Positions 51,712 to 61,299 of a DNA stretch of 64,000 nucleotides are shown here, in pieces. Each line of letters starts with the position of its first letter. The stretch's first letter is position 1. The position numbers and the translations under genes are program-made. The notes under the pieces were generated by a model. It was not told the DNA's origin, searched no databases, and saw nothing but the letters and a program-made list of their open reading frames with translations. Where the stretch lies: NCBI GenBank assembly GCA_020723325.1, contig DYJD01000019.1:1-64000 (forward strand). Direction: 5' to 3'. This DNA is from Desulfosudis oleivorans. Its GTDB lineage: Bacteria > Desulfobacterota > Desulfobacteria > Desulfobacterales > SURF-7.

Positions 51712-52467
51712 GGCCGATTCAATCACCCCGCGTACCTTGTCCATCAGTTCTTCCAGATTTTCAGTGTTGTATCCCTCGATGCTCACCGGTGGATGAATGA
51801 TCATGCAGGCCATTCCCGGAAACAGGTCCAGGGTCTTTTTGGGCAGAATCTCGCGGGTGCCGATGATGGTGACCGGCAGCACCGGCAGATTGAGATCCAC
51901 CGCAAAATGAAAAGCGCCTTTTTTAAAGGGCCCCATCTTTTCCGTGTCGCTGCGGGTGCCTTCCGGGAAAAAAACCACCGAGGTTCCGTTTACCATCCGG
52001 GTCTTGGCCTGGTTGATGGAGGCAATGGCGGCGTAGGTATTGGATCGATCGATGTAAATGTGCTCCAGCTTTTCACAGGCAATTCCCAAAAAGGGGATTT
52101 TACGCAAAGCCGCTTTCATGACCCATTTGAAATCAATCCCCAACCAGCCGTACATCACAAAAATGTCATAATGGCTTTGATGATTGGAAACCACCACATA
52201 GGATTGCCGCGGATCCACATTCTCGCGGCCGGATACCCGGACAAACATGGGTGTAAAAAAAGAATTGAGCCTGGCCCAGTTGACCCCGCAAAGCTGGCTT
52301 CCGAGTTTCGGAAGGCCCAGGAAGCCGAAACACACGGCGATGGAGCCGAGCACGGCCGTGGTTACTGCCAAAACAGGAATATAGATCAACCATTTATACG
52401 GCTGATACAAGGCATGCAATATCTTGAATCGAAGGTCCTCTTTTCTCACGGGAATTTTCTTTTCCAT
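51706..52467 (-). CDS. plsC: 1-acyl-sn-glycerol-3-phosphate acyltransferase
   Basis: A 253-residue membrane acyltransferase making phosphatidic acid. It has an N-terminal hydrophobic anchor (about 25-52), then the catalytic VVVSNHQSHYDIF (HX4D), the LEHIYIDRSN segment and VVFFPEGTRSD, with PVLPVTIIGT near the end. All four acyltransferase blocks are present. ATG at 52467. It is convergent with the DUF362 gene. Confidence 0.94.
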   Translation of the reverse strand: MEKKIPVRKEDLRFKILHALYQPYKWLIYIPVLAVTTAVLGSIAVCFGFLGLPKLGSQLCGVNWARLNSFFTPMFVRVSGRENVDPRQSYVVVSNHQSHYDIFVMYGWLGIDFKWVMKAALRKIPFLGIACEKLEHIYIDRSNTYAAIASINQAKTRMVNGTSVVFFPEGTRSDTEKMGPFKKGAFHFAVDLNLPVLPVTIIGTREILPKKTLDLFPGMACMIIHPPVSIEGYNTENLEELMDKVRGVIESAL

Positions 52468-52593
52468 TATTCGGATTTTTCATCATAATCATTCCAGCCA
52501 CTAATGCCCGTAATATGGGAGGTATTCCTAACCGAATCATGACACTGTGTCAATGTGTAAGTGCGGCACACAAAGGGCAATCGCATTTGATTT

Positions 52594-52629
52594 TCGGGGT
52601 CGGGGTCGCTATCGGTATCGGGGTCGAAT
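52594..52629 (+). repeat. TCGGGG-type hexamer array, copy 3
   Basis: TCGGGG, TCGGGG, TCGCTA, TCGGTA, TCGGGG, TCGAAT in tandem. The first five hexamers are identical in order to those of the 4502-4537 array read on the minus strand. It lies in the 421-base plsC-activase gap (52468-52888), which otherwise holds only the REP-like repeat. Confidence 0.8.
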
Positions 52630-52758
52630 CTTTATGCCATTCCCCTGCCTGACAGTGCTTATCCGATTGTATCTATCCCGATGATAGGGTATAGAAAATA
52701 CAGAGACTCGACTGCGGCAATTAATTGCCTTCTCGCTGAAGCGGAAATTGTTTCCCGG

Positions 52759-52818
52759 CTTGATCATCTTTTCGGTCATCCCCCATCATGGGAGCGGTTT
52801 CCAGCCGCGACACGGCCG
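52759..52818 (+). repeat. REP-like interspersed repeat, copy 2
   Basis: Matches 13269-13334 across about 60 bases, with palindrome core GCGGTT-TCC-AGCCGC (52794-52808, one G-T wobble). It ends about 70 bases before the activase start. Confidence 0.7.
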
Positions 52819-52888
52819 GTACGGCGACCAAGGCCGGTTTTCTCCTTCCCGTACAACGGAAAATGGACAGTGAATGAGGATAAAAGAC

Positions 52889-55800
52889 ATGGCAACTTCC
52901 CATTGCATTCTCGGCATCGACATCGGCTCCGTCACCATTGCGGCGGCCCTGGTCTCTTTGGATAAAACCATTCTGAAAAGCGCCTACCGCTTTCACCAGG
53001 GTGATCCCAACGGCGTTTTAAAACAAATCCTGACTGAATTCGGGGATATTCCCATTTTGGCCGCAGCCGCCACCGCCTCCACACCCAGATCCATTCAAGT
53101 CGAGCTGCGCAGCGATAATCGTATCGCCTTGATCGAAGCAGCCCGGCATTTTCATCAAAATATCGGTTCCATCCTAATGGTGGGCGGTGAAAAATTCGGC
53201 CTGATCTCTTTCGACAACGAGGGACATTATACCGACTATAAATCCAATACCTCCTGCGCCGCCGGCACCGGCAGTTTCCTGGACCAGCAGGCTGAACGTC
53301 TCAATCTCGGCGGCATTGAAGAACTCAGCCGTATCGCCTTTGAAAACAAAGGTCAGCTCCCCAGAATCGCATCCCGCTGCGCGGTTTTTGCCAAAACCGA
53401 TCTGATTCATGCCCAGCAGGAAGGTTATGGTTTTGCGGAAATCAGCGACGGTCTCTGTTTCGGTCTTGCCAAGAATATTGTGGACACCCTTTTTACCGGT
53501 GCCAAACCCTTGGGACCCATGCTTTTCTGCGGCGGAGTGTCCAAAAACAAGGCGGTTGTCCGTCACATCCAGGCTCTAACCCAAATGGAATTGGTAGTGG
53601 ACCTTCGCGCTCATTTATTTGAAGCCCTGGGTGCCGCCTTTCAGTTGATCGACCAAAGGAAAATTGATTCCTATTCCGGTCATACTCTAGCTTTTACCGA
53701 TCTGTTTGTCCAGAGACAAAATGCCGCCGATAAATACTATTATCCGCCCCTTTCCCTGGAATTCTCCGTTTATCCGGATTTCAACGATCATCAGGGCTAT
53801 GAATATCGCCCCTGTCATCGAGCCGTGGACAGCCTGGTGGAAGTGGATCTTTACGAGACCATGGATGGGCCCGGGGAATACCCGGTCCATCTGGGTCTTG
53901 ACATCGGCTCCACCAGCACCAAGGCCGTCCTGCTGGATCAGCGGAAAAAAGTCCTGGCCGGGTTCTATACCCGTACTGCCGGGCGACCGGTGGAGGCCGT
54001 TTGCGCCTTGTTCGAAAGCATCCATGATCTTGAGCAACAAAAAAAGGTCCGCTTCAAGGTGATAGGCGCGGCCACCACCGGCTCCGGCCGCAAATTTGTG
54101 GGCCGCCTGATCAATGCCGACACCGTCATCGATGAAATCAGCGCCCATGCCCGGGCCGCGGTGGAACTCAATCCGGCTGTGGACACCATCATCGAGATCG
54201 GCGGCCAGGACGCCAAATTTACAACCCTGCAAAACGGCGCGGTCACCTTCTCCATCATGAATACGGTCTGCGCTGCCGGAACCGGCAGTTTCATTGAGGA
54301 ACAGGCCCAAAAACTGGGCTGTCCCCTCAGTCAGTATTCCGCCCGCACGGAAAACCGGCGCGCACCGCTTTCCAGCGACCGCTGCACGGTTTTCATGGAA
54401 CGGGACATCAACCATTACCTGAGCGAAGGTTATTCCGTGGAGGAAGTGCTGGCCTCGGTGCTGCATTCGGTGCGGGAGAACTATCTTTTAAAAGTGGCGG
54501 TGGAAGGCAATATCGGCAGGACCATCTTTTTCCAGGGCGCCACAGCCAAAAACAAGGCTCTGGTGGCGGCTTTTGAACAGCGCCTGGGCAGACCCATCCT
54601 GGTGAGCCGCTATTGCCATTTGACCGGGGCCCTGGGGGCGGCCCTGATGCAGGCCGATACAGCTTCCCAGGGCTGCGCTTTTAGGGGCTTTGAACTTTAT
54701 CAACAGCAAATTCCCATCCAATCCGAAGTCTGCGAGCTTTGCACCAATCACTGCAAATTGACCCTGGCCCATTTGGCCGGCGAAACCGTGGCCTATGGAT
54801 TTTTGTGCGGCCGGGATTACCAGACCAGGCACAGGGTTGAAAACAACACCTCCGGCTTTGAGCTTTTAAAAGCCCGCAAGTCGCTTTACCGTTCCATCCC
54901 GTCCGGAAAGCCCTTGCACAAATCGGCTGAAACCATCACCATCGGTTTGCCGGCCGGTTTGTATCTTTTTGAAGCCCTGCCCTTCTGGCGCCATTTTTTC
55001 CAGCAACTGGGTTTTCGCACCCGCACCAGCGGAAAATTCCCCCAGGCCCTCAAACAGGGCAAACAGATCACCGGGGCTGAATTCTGTGCGCCGATCACGG
55101 CCATGCACGGCCATGTCCGTTATTTGCTGAACAAAACCGATTATGTCTTTGTGCCTGCCTACCTGGAATTGCGCCAGAAGACTAAAAATCTGCGGCGGCA
55201 ATTCTGCTACTACTCCCAATTCATGCCGGCCCTTTCGAATCTGGTGGCCGGCGAGGATCGCAAACGTCTGCTGACGCCGGTCATTCATTACTTATACACC
55301 AGTTTTCATGCCAAGATTCAACTGTTCGAAATGCTGCGGGCCATCACCCCAGATATTTCCTTTTTTGATGTTGCCGCCGCCTATGAACAGGCCCTTGGTT
55401 TTACGGAACAAGCCGAACAGGCTTTGAAAGCCCGTTATCAGATGGAAACAGCCGGCGCCCAAGACATCCATGTGGTTTTGCTGGGGCGGCCCTATTCCGT
55501 GCTCTCGCCCCTGATGAACAAGAATATTCCGGATATTTTCGGCGCCCTGGGAATCAAGACTTTTTTTCAGGACATGCTTCCATATACAGAGGAAGCAGTT
55601 TCGGCCATTGAACCCCTGCTGCGGGAAATTCGCTGGCAATACGGCGCTAAAATCCTGGAATCCACGGAAGTTGTTGCCCGCACCCCAGAAGCTTACCCGG
55701 TTTTGGTCACTTCCTTCAAGTGTGCGCCGGACTCGTTTGTCAAAGAGTATTTTCAAAAGCTCATGACCGATCACGATAAACCCTATCTGATTCTGGAATT

Positions 55801-57151
55801 GGACGAGCACGGCTCCAGCGTGGGCTATGAAACCCGCATCGAGGCTGCCGTGCGCTCGTTTCGCAACCATGCGGCCCTGAAGCGCAAGAAACCGGTAGTG
55901 GACTACTTCCGCATAAATCCCCAGATCGCGCCGAGCCTCAAAGCGAAAAACATCGTGCTGCCCAATTGGGATGCCCTGACCTGCCGCTTGCTGGCGGCCA
56001 ATTTGCAGCGCGAAGGCCTGAACACCTTTGTGATGGAGGAAAGCGAGGCATCCATCCGGAAAAGCCTGCGATTAAACACCGGCCAATGCATCCCCATCAA
56101 TGCCATCACCCAGGGCTTTGTGGAATGCATGGAAAAGCACGGACTGGATCCGGCGGAAACCATATTGTGGATGACCATCTCCAATACCTGCAGTCTCAGC
56201 CTCTACCCTCATCATATCAAGACCCTGCTCAATTCCTACGGCAACGGCATGGAAAAGGCCGGCGTGTTCGCCGGCGAGCTGTCCTTTCGCGAGGTTTCCA
56301 TGCGGGCGGCGGTCAATGCTTATTTTGCCTATATGTTCGGCGGCATGCTCCGTAAAATGGGCTGCAAGGTACGGCCTTACGAGGTGCAAAAAGGCCGCAC
56401 GGACCAAGCGATACAATACAGCCTGGACCTCATGTCCCAGGCCTTTCTGGGCAACATGGACAAGGAAACGGCCGTGGCCCAGGCTGTGGCCGAATTTGAA
56501 AAAATTGAAACTATTGTGCTTGAAAGGCCGCGGGTGGCCATTTTCGGCGATTTGTATGTGCGGGACAATGATGTCATGAACCAGAACCTGATCCGCTTCA
56601 TCGAGGAGCATGGCGGCGAAGTGATCACCACGCCCTATCTGAGCTATGCCAAAATGGTGGCCCGGCCTTATTTCCGCAAATGGTTCCGGGAAGGTCTTTA
56701 CCTGAGCCTGCTTTCCTACAAGGCCTTGCTCACCACCCTCAGCCTGCGGGAGAAGATCTACTATCGGCATTTTGAACGCATCCTGAAGGAACCGGCTTTT
56801 GATTACGACACCCCGCCTGAATCCATTCTGGAACCCTACAACATCAAAATCGAAAACACCGGTGAGTCCCTGGACAACATTCTGAAGGTTTTCTATATCC
56901 AGAAGCACTATCCGGATGTGTCCCTGTTTGTGCAGGCCAGCCCTTCCTTCTGCTGCGCCTCTCTGATCACCGAGGCCATGACCGCGGCCATCCAGCGCAA
57001 CACCGGCGTGCCCATAGTCTCCATCACCTACGACGGCACCGGCGGCGAAAAAAACGAGGCCATCATTCCCTATCTCAAATACCGGCGCAGGGTTACGGCA
57101 GGATCACCCCGGACGGAAAATTTGCGGTGGCCTTCTCTTTTCAGGCCATAG
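52889..57151 (+). CDS. Giant acyl-CoA dehydratase activase (BcrAD/HgdC-type fusion)
   Basis: A 1420-residue fused protein. It has two ASKHA ATPase domains of the HgdC/BadFG type: about 1-260 (LGIDIGSVTIAAALVSLDK, SCAAGTGSFLDQQA, CGGVSKNKAVV) and about 330-600 (HLGLDIGSTSTKAVLLDQRK, EIGGQDAKFT, CAAGTGSFIEEQA, FQGATAKNKALVAAFE). DUF2229-like and 2-hydroxyacyl-CoA-dehydratase-D-like parts follow (KQITGAEFCAPITAMHGHVR, then TGQCIPINAITQGFVECMEK, SNTCSLSLYPHHIKTLL and YDGTGGEKNEAI). Activases use ATP to fire a single low-potential electron into an Fe-S dehydratase; the substrate of these fused versions is unknown. I start at the ATG 52889 (GAGG nine bases upstream) rather than 52874. The last 20 residues after KYRRR look unlike the family end, so a late frameshift is possible. 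Confidence 0.9.
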   Translation: MATSHCILGIDIGSVTIAAALVSLDKTILKSAYRFHQGDPNGVLKQILTEFGDIPILAAAATASTPRSIQVELRSDNRIALIEAARHFHQNIGSILMVGGEKFGLISFDNEGHYTDYKSNTSCAAGTGSFLDQQAERLNLGGIEELSRIAFENKGQLPRIASRCAVFAKTDLIHAQQEGYGFAEISDGLCFGLAKNIVDTLFTGAKPLGPMLFCGGVSKNKAVVRHIQALTQMELVVDLRAHLFEALGAAFQLIDQRKIDSYSGHTLAFTDLFVQRQNAADKYYYPPLSLEFSVYPDFNDHQGYEYRPCHRAVDSLVEVDLYETMDGPGEYPVHLGLDIGSTSTKAVLLDQRKKVLAGFYTRTAGRPVEAVCALFESIHDLEQQKKVRFKVIGAATTGSGRKFVGRLINADTVIDEISAHARAAVELNPAVDTIIEIGGQDAKFTTLQNGAVTFSIMNTVCAAGTGSFIEEQAQKLGCPLSQYSARTENRRAPLSSDRCTVFMERDINHYLSEGYSVEEVLASVLHSVRENYLLKVAVEGNIGRTIFFQGATAKNKALVAAFEQRLGRPILVSRYCHLTGALGAALMQADTASQGCAFRGFELYQQQIPIQSEVCELCTNHCKLTLAHLAGETVAYGFLCGRDYQTRHRVENNTSGFELLKARKSLYRSIPSGKPLHKSAETITIGLPAGLYLFEALPFWRHFFQQLGFRTRTSGKFPQALKQGKQITGAEFCAPITAMHGHVRYLLNKTDYVFVPAYLELRQKTKNLRRQFCYYSQFMPALSNLVAGEDRKRLLTPVIHYLYTSFHAKIQLFEMLRAITPDISFFDVAAAYEQALGFTEQAEQALKARYQMETAGAQDIHVVLLGRPYSVLSPLMNKNIPDIFGALGIKTFFQDMLPYTEEAVSAIEPLLREIRWQYGAKILESTEVVARTPEAYPVLVTSFKCAPDSFVKEYFQKLMTDHDKPYLILELDEHGSSVGYETRIEAAVRSFRNHAALKRKKPVVDYFRINPQIAPSLKAKNIVLPNWDALTCRLLAANLQREGLNTFVMEESEASIRKSLRLNTGQCIPINAITQGFVECMEKHGLDPAETILWMTISNTCSLSLYPHHIKTLLNSYGNGMEKAGVFAGELSFREVSMRAAVNAYFAYMFGGMLRKMGCKVRPYEVQKGRTDQAIQYSLDLMSQAFLGNMDKETAVAQAVAEFEKIETIVLERPRVAIFGDLYVRDNDVMNQNLIRFIEEHGGEVITTPYLSYAKMVARPYFRKWFREGLYLSLLSYKALLTTLSLREKIYYRHFERILKEPAFDYDTPPESILEPYNIKIENTGESLDNILKVFYIQKHYPDVSLFVQASPSFCCASLITEAMTAAIQRNTGVPIVSITYDGTGGEKNEAIIPYLKYRRRVTAGSPRTENLRWPSLFRP

Positions 57152-57238
57152 GCAAGTATAAAGTCAATATGTTTTGAAAACAAAAGCCGTTGTAAATGGG
57201 ACGGTCGGGATGTTCAACACATTGTTTCCACATATTGA

Positions 57239-57267
57239 TTGACAGGCCTGGGCCCCTTGCTTATAGT
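57239..57267 (+). promoter_or_regulatory. Sigma-70-type promoter before the 121-aa gene
   Basis: TTGACA (57239-57244), a 17-base spacer and TATAGT (57262-57267). It would start RNA near 57274, about 60 bases before the start of the small zinc-ribbon-like gene. Confidence 0.7.
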
Positions 57268-57329
57268 AAATTCATTCCTCACCCATTCTCAAAAGGCTTT
57301 GAGAATGCTTTCAAAAAGAAATCCCTTGA

Positions 57330-57695
57330 ATGCGGGGAATAATGACCGATATATGGCCGGAACTAAACCGGGACTACCAGGGGCTCATCGGGCAGGCCTG
57401 CACCCAATGCAAATGGCATAAAGAGGATCTTCATCGCGAGCTGGAATGTTGCCCGGATTGCAACAATAGACTGGAAGGCAATATCGACTTGCGTTTCGGC
57501 GGCCTCATTATCGAATACAAGGCCATCTCCAATAAATTTATCGTCAGTGTTCCATACAGTAGTCATTCAACTGTGGTTTTGGACAATGCCGACATGCCCG
57601 AGGTCATTTTGTTCCTCTTGCGTCACTGGAAACCGTGGGATTCGCAATCAAAAAACCTCTATAAAAAATTGGGCCTGCCTGTTTCCGAAAAATAA
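57330..57695 (+). CDS. Small zinc-ribbon-like hypothetical protein
   Basis: A 121-residue protein. Two Cys pairs (ACTQCKWHKEDLHRELECCPDC) could form a zinc ribbon in the first third. A beta-rich stretch (LRFGGLIIEYKAISNKFIVS) and a C-terminal helix (MPEVILFLLRHWKPWDSQ) follow. A second in-frame ATG at 57342 has GGGGA very close by and could be the true start. A consensus promoter lies 60 bases upstream, which supports a real gene. I do not recognise the family. Confidence 0.65.
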   Translation: MRGIMTDIWPELNRDYQGLIGQACTQCKWHKEDLHRELECCPDCNNRLEGNIDLRFGGLIIEYKAISNKFIVSVPYSSHSTVVLDNADMPEVILFLLRHWKPWDSQSKNLYKKLGLPVSEK

Positions 57696-57767
57696 CCCCA
57701 TTCCAAATGACTCAAAGGAAAAAGCCATTATCATGGCAAAAATGGCCCTGGATAATCCGCCTGCCGG

Positions 57768-59216
57768 CTAAATATTCTCATCAATTCCACACAATTTCTT
57801 GGCCAGGCGCTGTTTCTCCTTCATGTTGACCTGGCGGGCGATCATGATGCGCTGGGCCTGGGGTGAACCGGCCCCGTGCATGGATTCGGTCAGATAGCCG
57901 ACAGCGGCGGTGCCCAGGGTCAGATTTTCAATCAATCGCAATATACGGAAACGTTTTTCCGTGGAAACTCCTGCCCGGCCCTTAAAATATTTTTCCACCC
58001 ACCTGCCGATTTCCGGTGATTTGAGATCAGAAGCCGAAGGCAGGGTGACCATCAAACCTCCGGCAATGTCCTGGGCCAATCGCGCGATCTCGTAAGGGAA
58101 GCGGGTGACATTCTGTTTGGCCACATTGGCCAAAAGAGTGTTCACGCAATAAGTGCCGCTGGGTTCCTGATGTCCCTCAGAGGCGCAGGACAGGGAACCG
58201 CAGTACAAGGTCTCGTTCAGGTGATTCATCTCAATGAGTTTATCCTTGATATGGGAGGCATTCTGAGCGCCGTTGTACTCGGCAATGGTCTGGGCCGCGC
58301 CGATAAGCACATCGCCCACCCCCACCTTGCAGGCATAGCTCTGGCGATGATAGGCGGCGAATTTTTCCACCAGGGCACCGGCGAATTCATATTCCTTGTA
58401 CATGAAAACCCGCTCCCAGGGAACGAGCACATCATCGAACACGATCAGGGCCTCATGGCCGCCGAATGCGGCATTGCCCGTATCCAAAGCATGGGCTTCC
58501 ATCTTGCGGGTATCACAGGACTGACGGCCCATGATGTAGGTGATCCCTTGGGCATCACTGGGCAAGGCAAAGGCCACGGCATATTCCTCATCCGCCTTGC
58601 GCATGGCAATGGTGGGCATGACGATGACTTCATGGGAATTGACCGCGCCGGTCTGATGGGCCTTGGCTCCCCGCACCACAATGCCCTCTTCCCGTTCCGT
58701 CACCACATGCAAGTACATATCCGGATCCGGTTGTTGGTGGGGCGGCAGGGAGCGATCTCCTTTGGGATCGGTCATGGCGCCGTCGCAGGTCAGATCATGC
58801 TCTTGAACAAAAGCGAGATATTTTAAAAAACGTTGGTAATATGAACTGCCATGGCGCTGATCCATATCATAGGTGACGATGGACAGGGCATTCAGGGCAT
58901 CCATGCCCACACAGCGCTGAAAGCAGCAGCCGGTATGGGCCCCCATGAGCCGGCCCATTTTGGTCTTTTTGATGAGATCATCCCTGCTCTGATGAATATG
59001 GGTGAAGCGATTGATCCTGCGGCCGCTGATATGGGATACAGCCGTCATGATGTCGGCACATTCAGGATGCTGGGCCATGGCATAGGTTTTGGCCACCGCA
59101 TTCATGGACGGCCGGATGATGGGATGATCCACGGGATCATCGATCCTTTTCCCGAACATGTACACAACCAGATTCAATTTGCGCAAACTTTCTTCATATT
59201 GACTTGCCGTCATCAT
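57768..59216 (-). CDS. 4-hydroxybutyryl-CoA dehydratase / 4-HPA hydroxylase-family flavoprotein
   Basis: A 482-residue acyl-CoA-dehydrogenase-fold protein. It resembles 4-hydroxybutyryl-CoA dehydratase/vinylacetyl-CoA isomerase (AbfD), an FAD and [4Fe-4S] enzyme using a radical mechanism. GAHTGCCFQRCVGMDA supplies Cys98 and Cys102, and HRQSYACKVGVGD supplies His290 and Cys296 as likely cluster ligands. In the Clostridium enzyme I recall Cys99, Cys103, His292 and Cys299, so the His-Cys spacing here is one residue shorter. GAVNSHEVIVMPT, DTRKMEAHALDTGNAAFGG and GVSTEKRFRILRLIENLTLG are family blocks. I start at ATG 59216, with GGAGGT six bases upstream. A thioesterase gene lies 16 bases upstream on the same strand. 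The substrate may be a hydroxyacyl-CoA other than 4-hydroxybutyryl-CoA. Confidence 0.85.
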   Translation of the reverse strand: MMTASQYEESLRKLNLVVYMFGKRIDDPVDHPIIRPSMNAVAKTYAMAQHPECADIMTAVSHISGRRINRFTHIHQSRDDLIKKTKMGRLMGAHTGCCFQRCVGMDALNALSIVTYDMDQRHGSSYYQRFLKYLAFVQEHDLTCDGAMTDPKGDRSLPPHQQPDPDMYLHVVTEREEGIVVRGAKAHQTGAVNSHEVIVMPTIAMRKADEEYAVAFALPSDAQGITYIMGRQSCDTRKMEAHALDTGNAAFGGHEALIVFDDVLVPWERVFMYKEYEFAGALVEKFAAYHRQSYACKVGVGDVLIGAAQTIAEYNGAQNASHIKDKLIEMNHLNETLYCGSLSCASEGHQEPSGTYCVNTLLANVAKQNVTRFPYEIARLAQDIAGGLMVTLPSASDLKSPEIGRWVEKYFKGRAGVSTEKRFRILRLIENLTLGTAAVGYLTESMHGAGSPQAQRIMIARQVNMKEKQRLAKKLCGIDENI

Positions 59217-59232
59217 GTCAGCACCTCCGGCA

Positions 59233-59961
59233 TCATGAAAAATGACTACACTCCCCCAGGGCATGCACGCATCCAGGAGAAGCTAAAATAAAGCGGATGA
59301 GCTCACCTTCTTGCTTCAGCCCGGCTTCCACCATGGAAACCGTGTTGGGAATCTCCTTGTTGAATTGCATCAATATGGATTGGAACTTGCCGGTGTTACG
59401 CAACCCCTGCTCCAGCAGTGTTTCCAGATAATCGAAATAGATCGCGTTGTTCACATGCCCCAGGGGATCATAGTCCGAAGGCCGAGTCTGAATTTGAATG
59501 ATCTTTTCCAGTTGCAGGCCCGAGTCCGGCTCCCAGGAACTCAAATCCGTATCACAGGCTGGTTCCGGCTCCAGGCCGAATCGATCCGCCACATCTTTTG
59601 GTATTTTTAAAATTTTCTTGCGCGGCAGATCAATAAAAAACCACATGGTGGTCGCTGATATGATTTTCTGCCTACCGCAAAAAATTTCAAAATCTCGATA
59701 GGCCCGGAAACCTTGGGCGCCTTTATGCCAGGTCACGATGCGCAGTTCATCCCCCAACGCCGGAAGGCGGTGAAATTTTAGGCCGATGCGGTACAGCATC
59801 CAGGCCTTGCCTTGCTCCATTAGAACCCCGGCGCCATGACCGGCCTGCTGGGAATGCAGCCCGGCCGCCTCCTGCAGACAATTCAGCAGTCCCCTGAGGC
59901 GCAGTTCAAAGCGCGGATTCAGTTCAAAAAAAGAAATTCTTTTTAAAAGTTCAAATTTCAT
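59233..59961 (-). CDS. Acyl-ACP thioesterase-like (double hotdog) protein
   Basis: A 242-residue protein with the FatA/FatB-like acyl-ACP thioesterase pattern. An N-terminal hotdog (EAAGLHSQQAGHGAGVLMEQGKAWML, then RIVTWHKGAQGFRAYRDFEI) is joined to a second hotdog with PSDYDPLGHVNNAIYFDYLE. In that block Asp, His and Asn are the usual catalytic set. It releases fatty or short-chain acyl groups from ACP or CoA. AGGAGAT precedes the ATG. It is co-transcribed with the hydroxybutyryl-CoA-dehydratase-like gene, hinting at a shared acyl-CoA pathway. Confidence 0.88.
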   Translation of the reverse strand: MKFELLKRISFFELNPRFELRLRGLLNCLQEAAGLHSQQAGHGAGVLMEQGKAWMLYRIGLKFHRLPALGDELRIVTWHKGAQGFRAYRDFEIFCGRQKIISATTMWFFIDLPRKKILKIPKDVADRFGLEPEPACDTDLSSWEPDSGLQLEKIIQIQTRPSDYDPLGHVNNAIYFDYLETLLEQGLRNTGKFQSILMQFNKEIPNTVSMVEAGLKQEGELIRFILASPGCVHALGECSHFS

Positions 59962-60173
59962 GACATCTCCTGGGCCGAACAGCTTCCTTTCAAAGGGAAA
60001 TCAAAATCCATGCCGTTGCTGATACTGGGGAAAAAATCAGATTATCAGTATAATATAAATTGGTTAAAAAATGATTTCTGCTTTGAAGAAAAATGCAATA
60101 GAGCGGAATGTGTGCACTGAAACACAAGTGTTGCGCAACACATCTGTAACCAGTTACAGTCATGTTGCGGATG

Positions 60174-60770
60174 TCATACAGCATGCTCCCGGCCGCCTGC
60201 TGTCGAACGGTTGATAACAATTTTATGGGTCTTTCCAAAATCGGCGATTTCCTCTGGTTTGAATTCACCGGCAAGATATACCGAAGCAAACCTGGGGGTT
60301 TCCAGCATGTATAAAATATAAGAAATATGGCCGGAATAGCCGTTATCGTCCAGTCGTTGCAAGGTGGCAATGGACTGCCCGGCCCGGTCCATGACCTGCC
60401 TGTGGATGATGGGCGGATTTTCTTTGCTGCAGGCTTGCAGGGAATAGATTCGTCGGCAGGCAAAGGGGCGAACGTCATAGATCATGCAAGCCTTGTTTTT
60501 CATCAGAAAAGGACAGGCCGAGATCCGGCCTTGTTCTCGTTTTTTCATATCCTTTTGCAATTCCTTGGCCACTGGTTTGCTTTGGGATTTTGGCAGGGCC
60601 GCCATTCTGTTTTGAATCACCAAGCCCTCCAGGGTGGTGATATCGATAACACCGGCATCCGTACAACAATAAGCGCACCCTTTTTTGCATGCAGCATCCG
60701 CCTTGTAACCCTTCACGGCATTCTCAAAATCCATATATATTTTTAAAAGTTGGCTTTGTCTGTTTTCCAT
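60174..60770 (-). CDS. YkgJ-family cysteine-cluster protein
   Basis: A 198-residue protein of the YkgJ/zinc-or-iron-chelatase family: CKKGCAYCC (about 28-36) plus CPFLMKNKACMIYDVRPFACRRIYS (about 86-110). These are the characteristic Cys positions that bind an iron-sulfur cluster or metal. The exact role of the family is unsettled; members have been linked to metal handling and flagellin methylation. The ATG at 60770 has GAGGAGG upstream, but spaced 13 bases. Confidence 0.88.
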   Translation of the reverse strand: MENRQSQLLKIYMDFENAVKGYKADAACKKGCAYCCTDAGVIDITTLEGLVIQNRMAALPKSQSKPVAKELQKDMKKREQGRISACPFLMKNKACMIYDVRPFACRRIYSLQACSKENPPIIHRQVMDRAGQSIATLQRLDDNGYSGHISYILYMLETPRFASVYLAGEFKPEEIADFGKTHKIVINRSTAGGREHAV

Positions 60771-61299
60771 TGAACAATGATTGCCTCCTCACCAGTCTTC
60801 AGAATCAGTCAATTAAAATCAGCGTTTCATTAATCCCTTGTTTTTTAAATCAGGTCAAGAGGAAGTCACGTGACATAATGGGGGCGTCTATGTTTTCATG
60901 CTTTACAATGTGGATGGGATGATAATGGATAATAATGCCACGGAAAGCTAGAATAGACGCGACTTGAGCGCTGTATCAGGTGATTATAAGGGGGATCGAA
61001 CGGCGGAAAACATTGAAGGACTTGTTCTGGTAAATTTGTGGGTCTGGGTGAGTCCAACCAGAATCTTATCAGTTGTGTTAGGGCCTTTGCTCTTAGTCAC
61101 ACCATTTCCGGGTTGTGCGCCAGGTTGCCTCATTGCATGGTTTTGTGTTATGGCTCTATTTGTGATTCCTCCGACTGGTGGCGGGTGGATGCAAGTATCG
61201 CATTGTTGGGATAACAGATGCGGGACGGGTTGAGAAGCAATGCAATTGCCAAGGCATCCCTGATATCGTTCTATAAAAAAACAAATCAAGGGCTGAAAT
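60771..61299 (+). other. 529-base gap with no supported gene
   Basis: An open frame at 60964-61233 has no ribosome-binding site, an odd Trp/Pro/Gly composition and no family match, so I do not call it. No repeat, terminator or clear promoter was recognised. A small RNA or decayed gene cannot be excluded. Confidence 0.4.

Noticed and set aside
59990-60478. Minus-strand open frame (162 codons) overlapping the YkgJ gene
   Set aside because: Another frame of the YkgJ-type gene whose Cys motifs identify the true frame; the remainder is non-coding gap.
60964-61233. Possible 89-residue hydrophobic protein
   Set aside because: No ribosome-binding site, unusual composition and no recognisable motif; treated as a gap.
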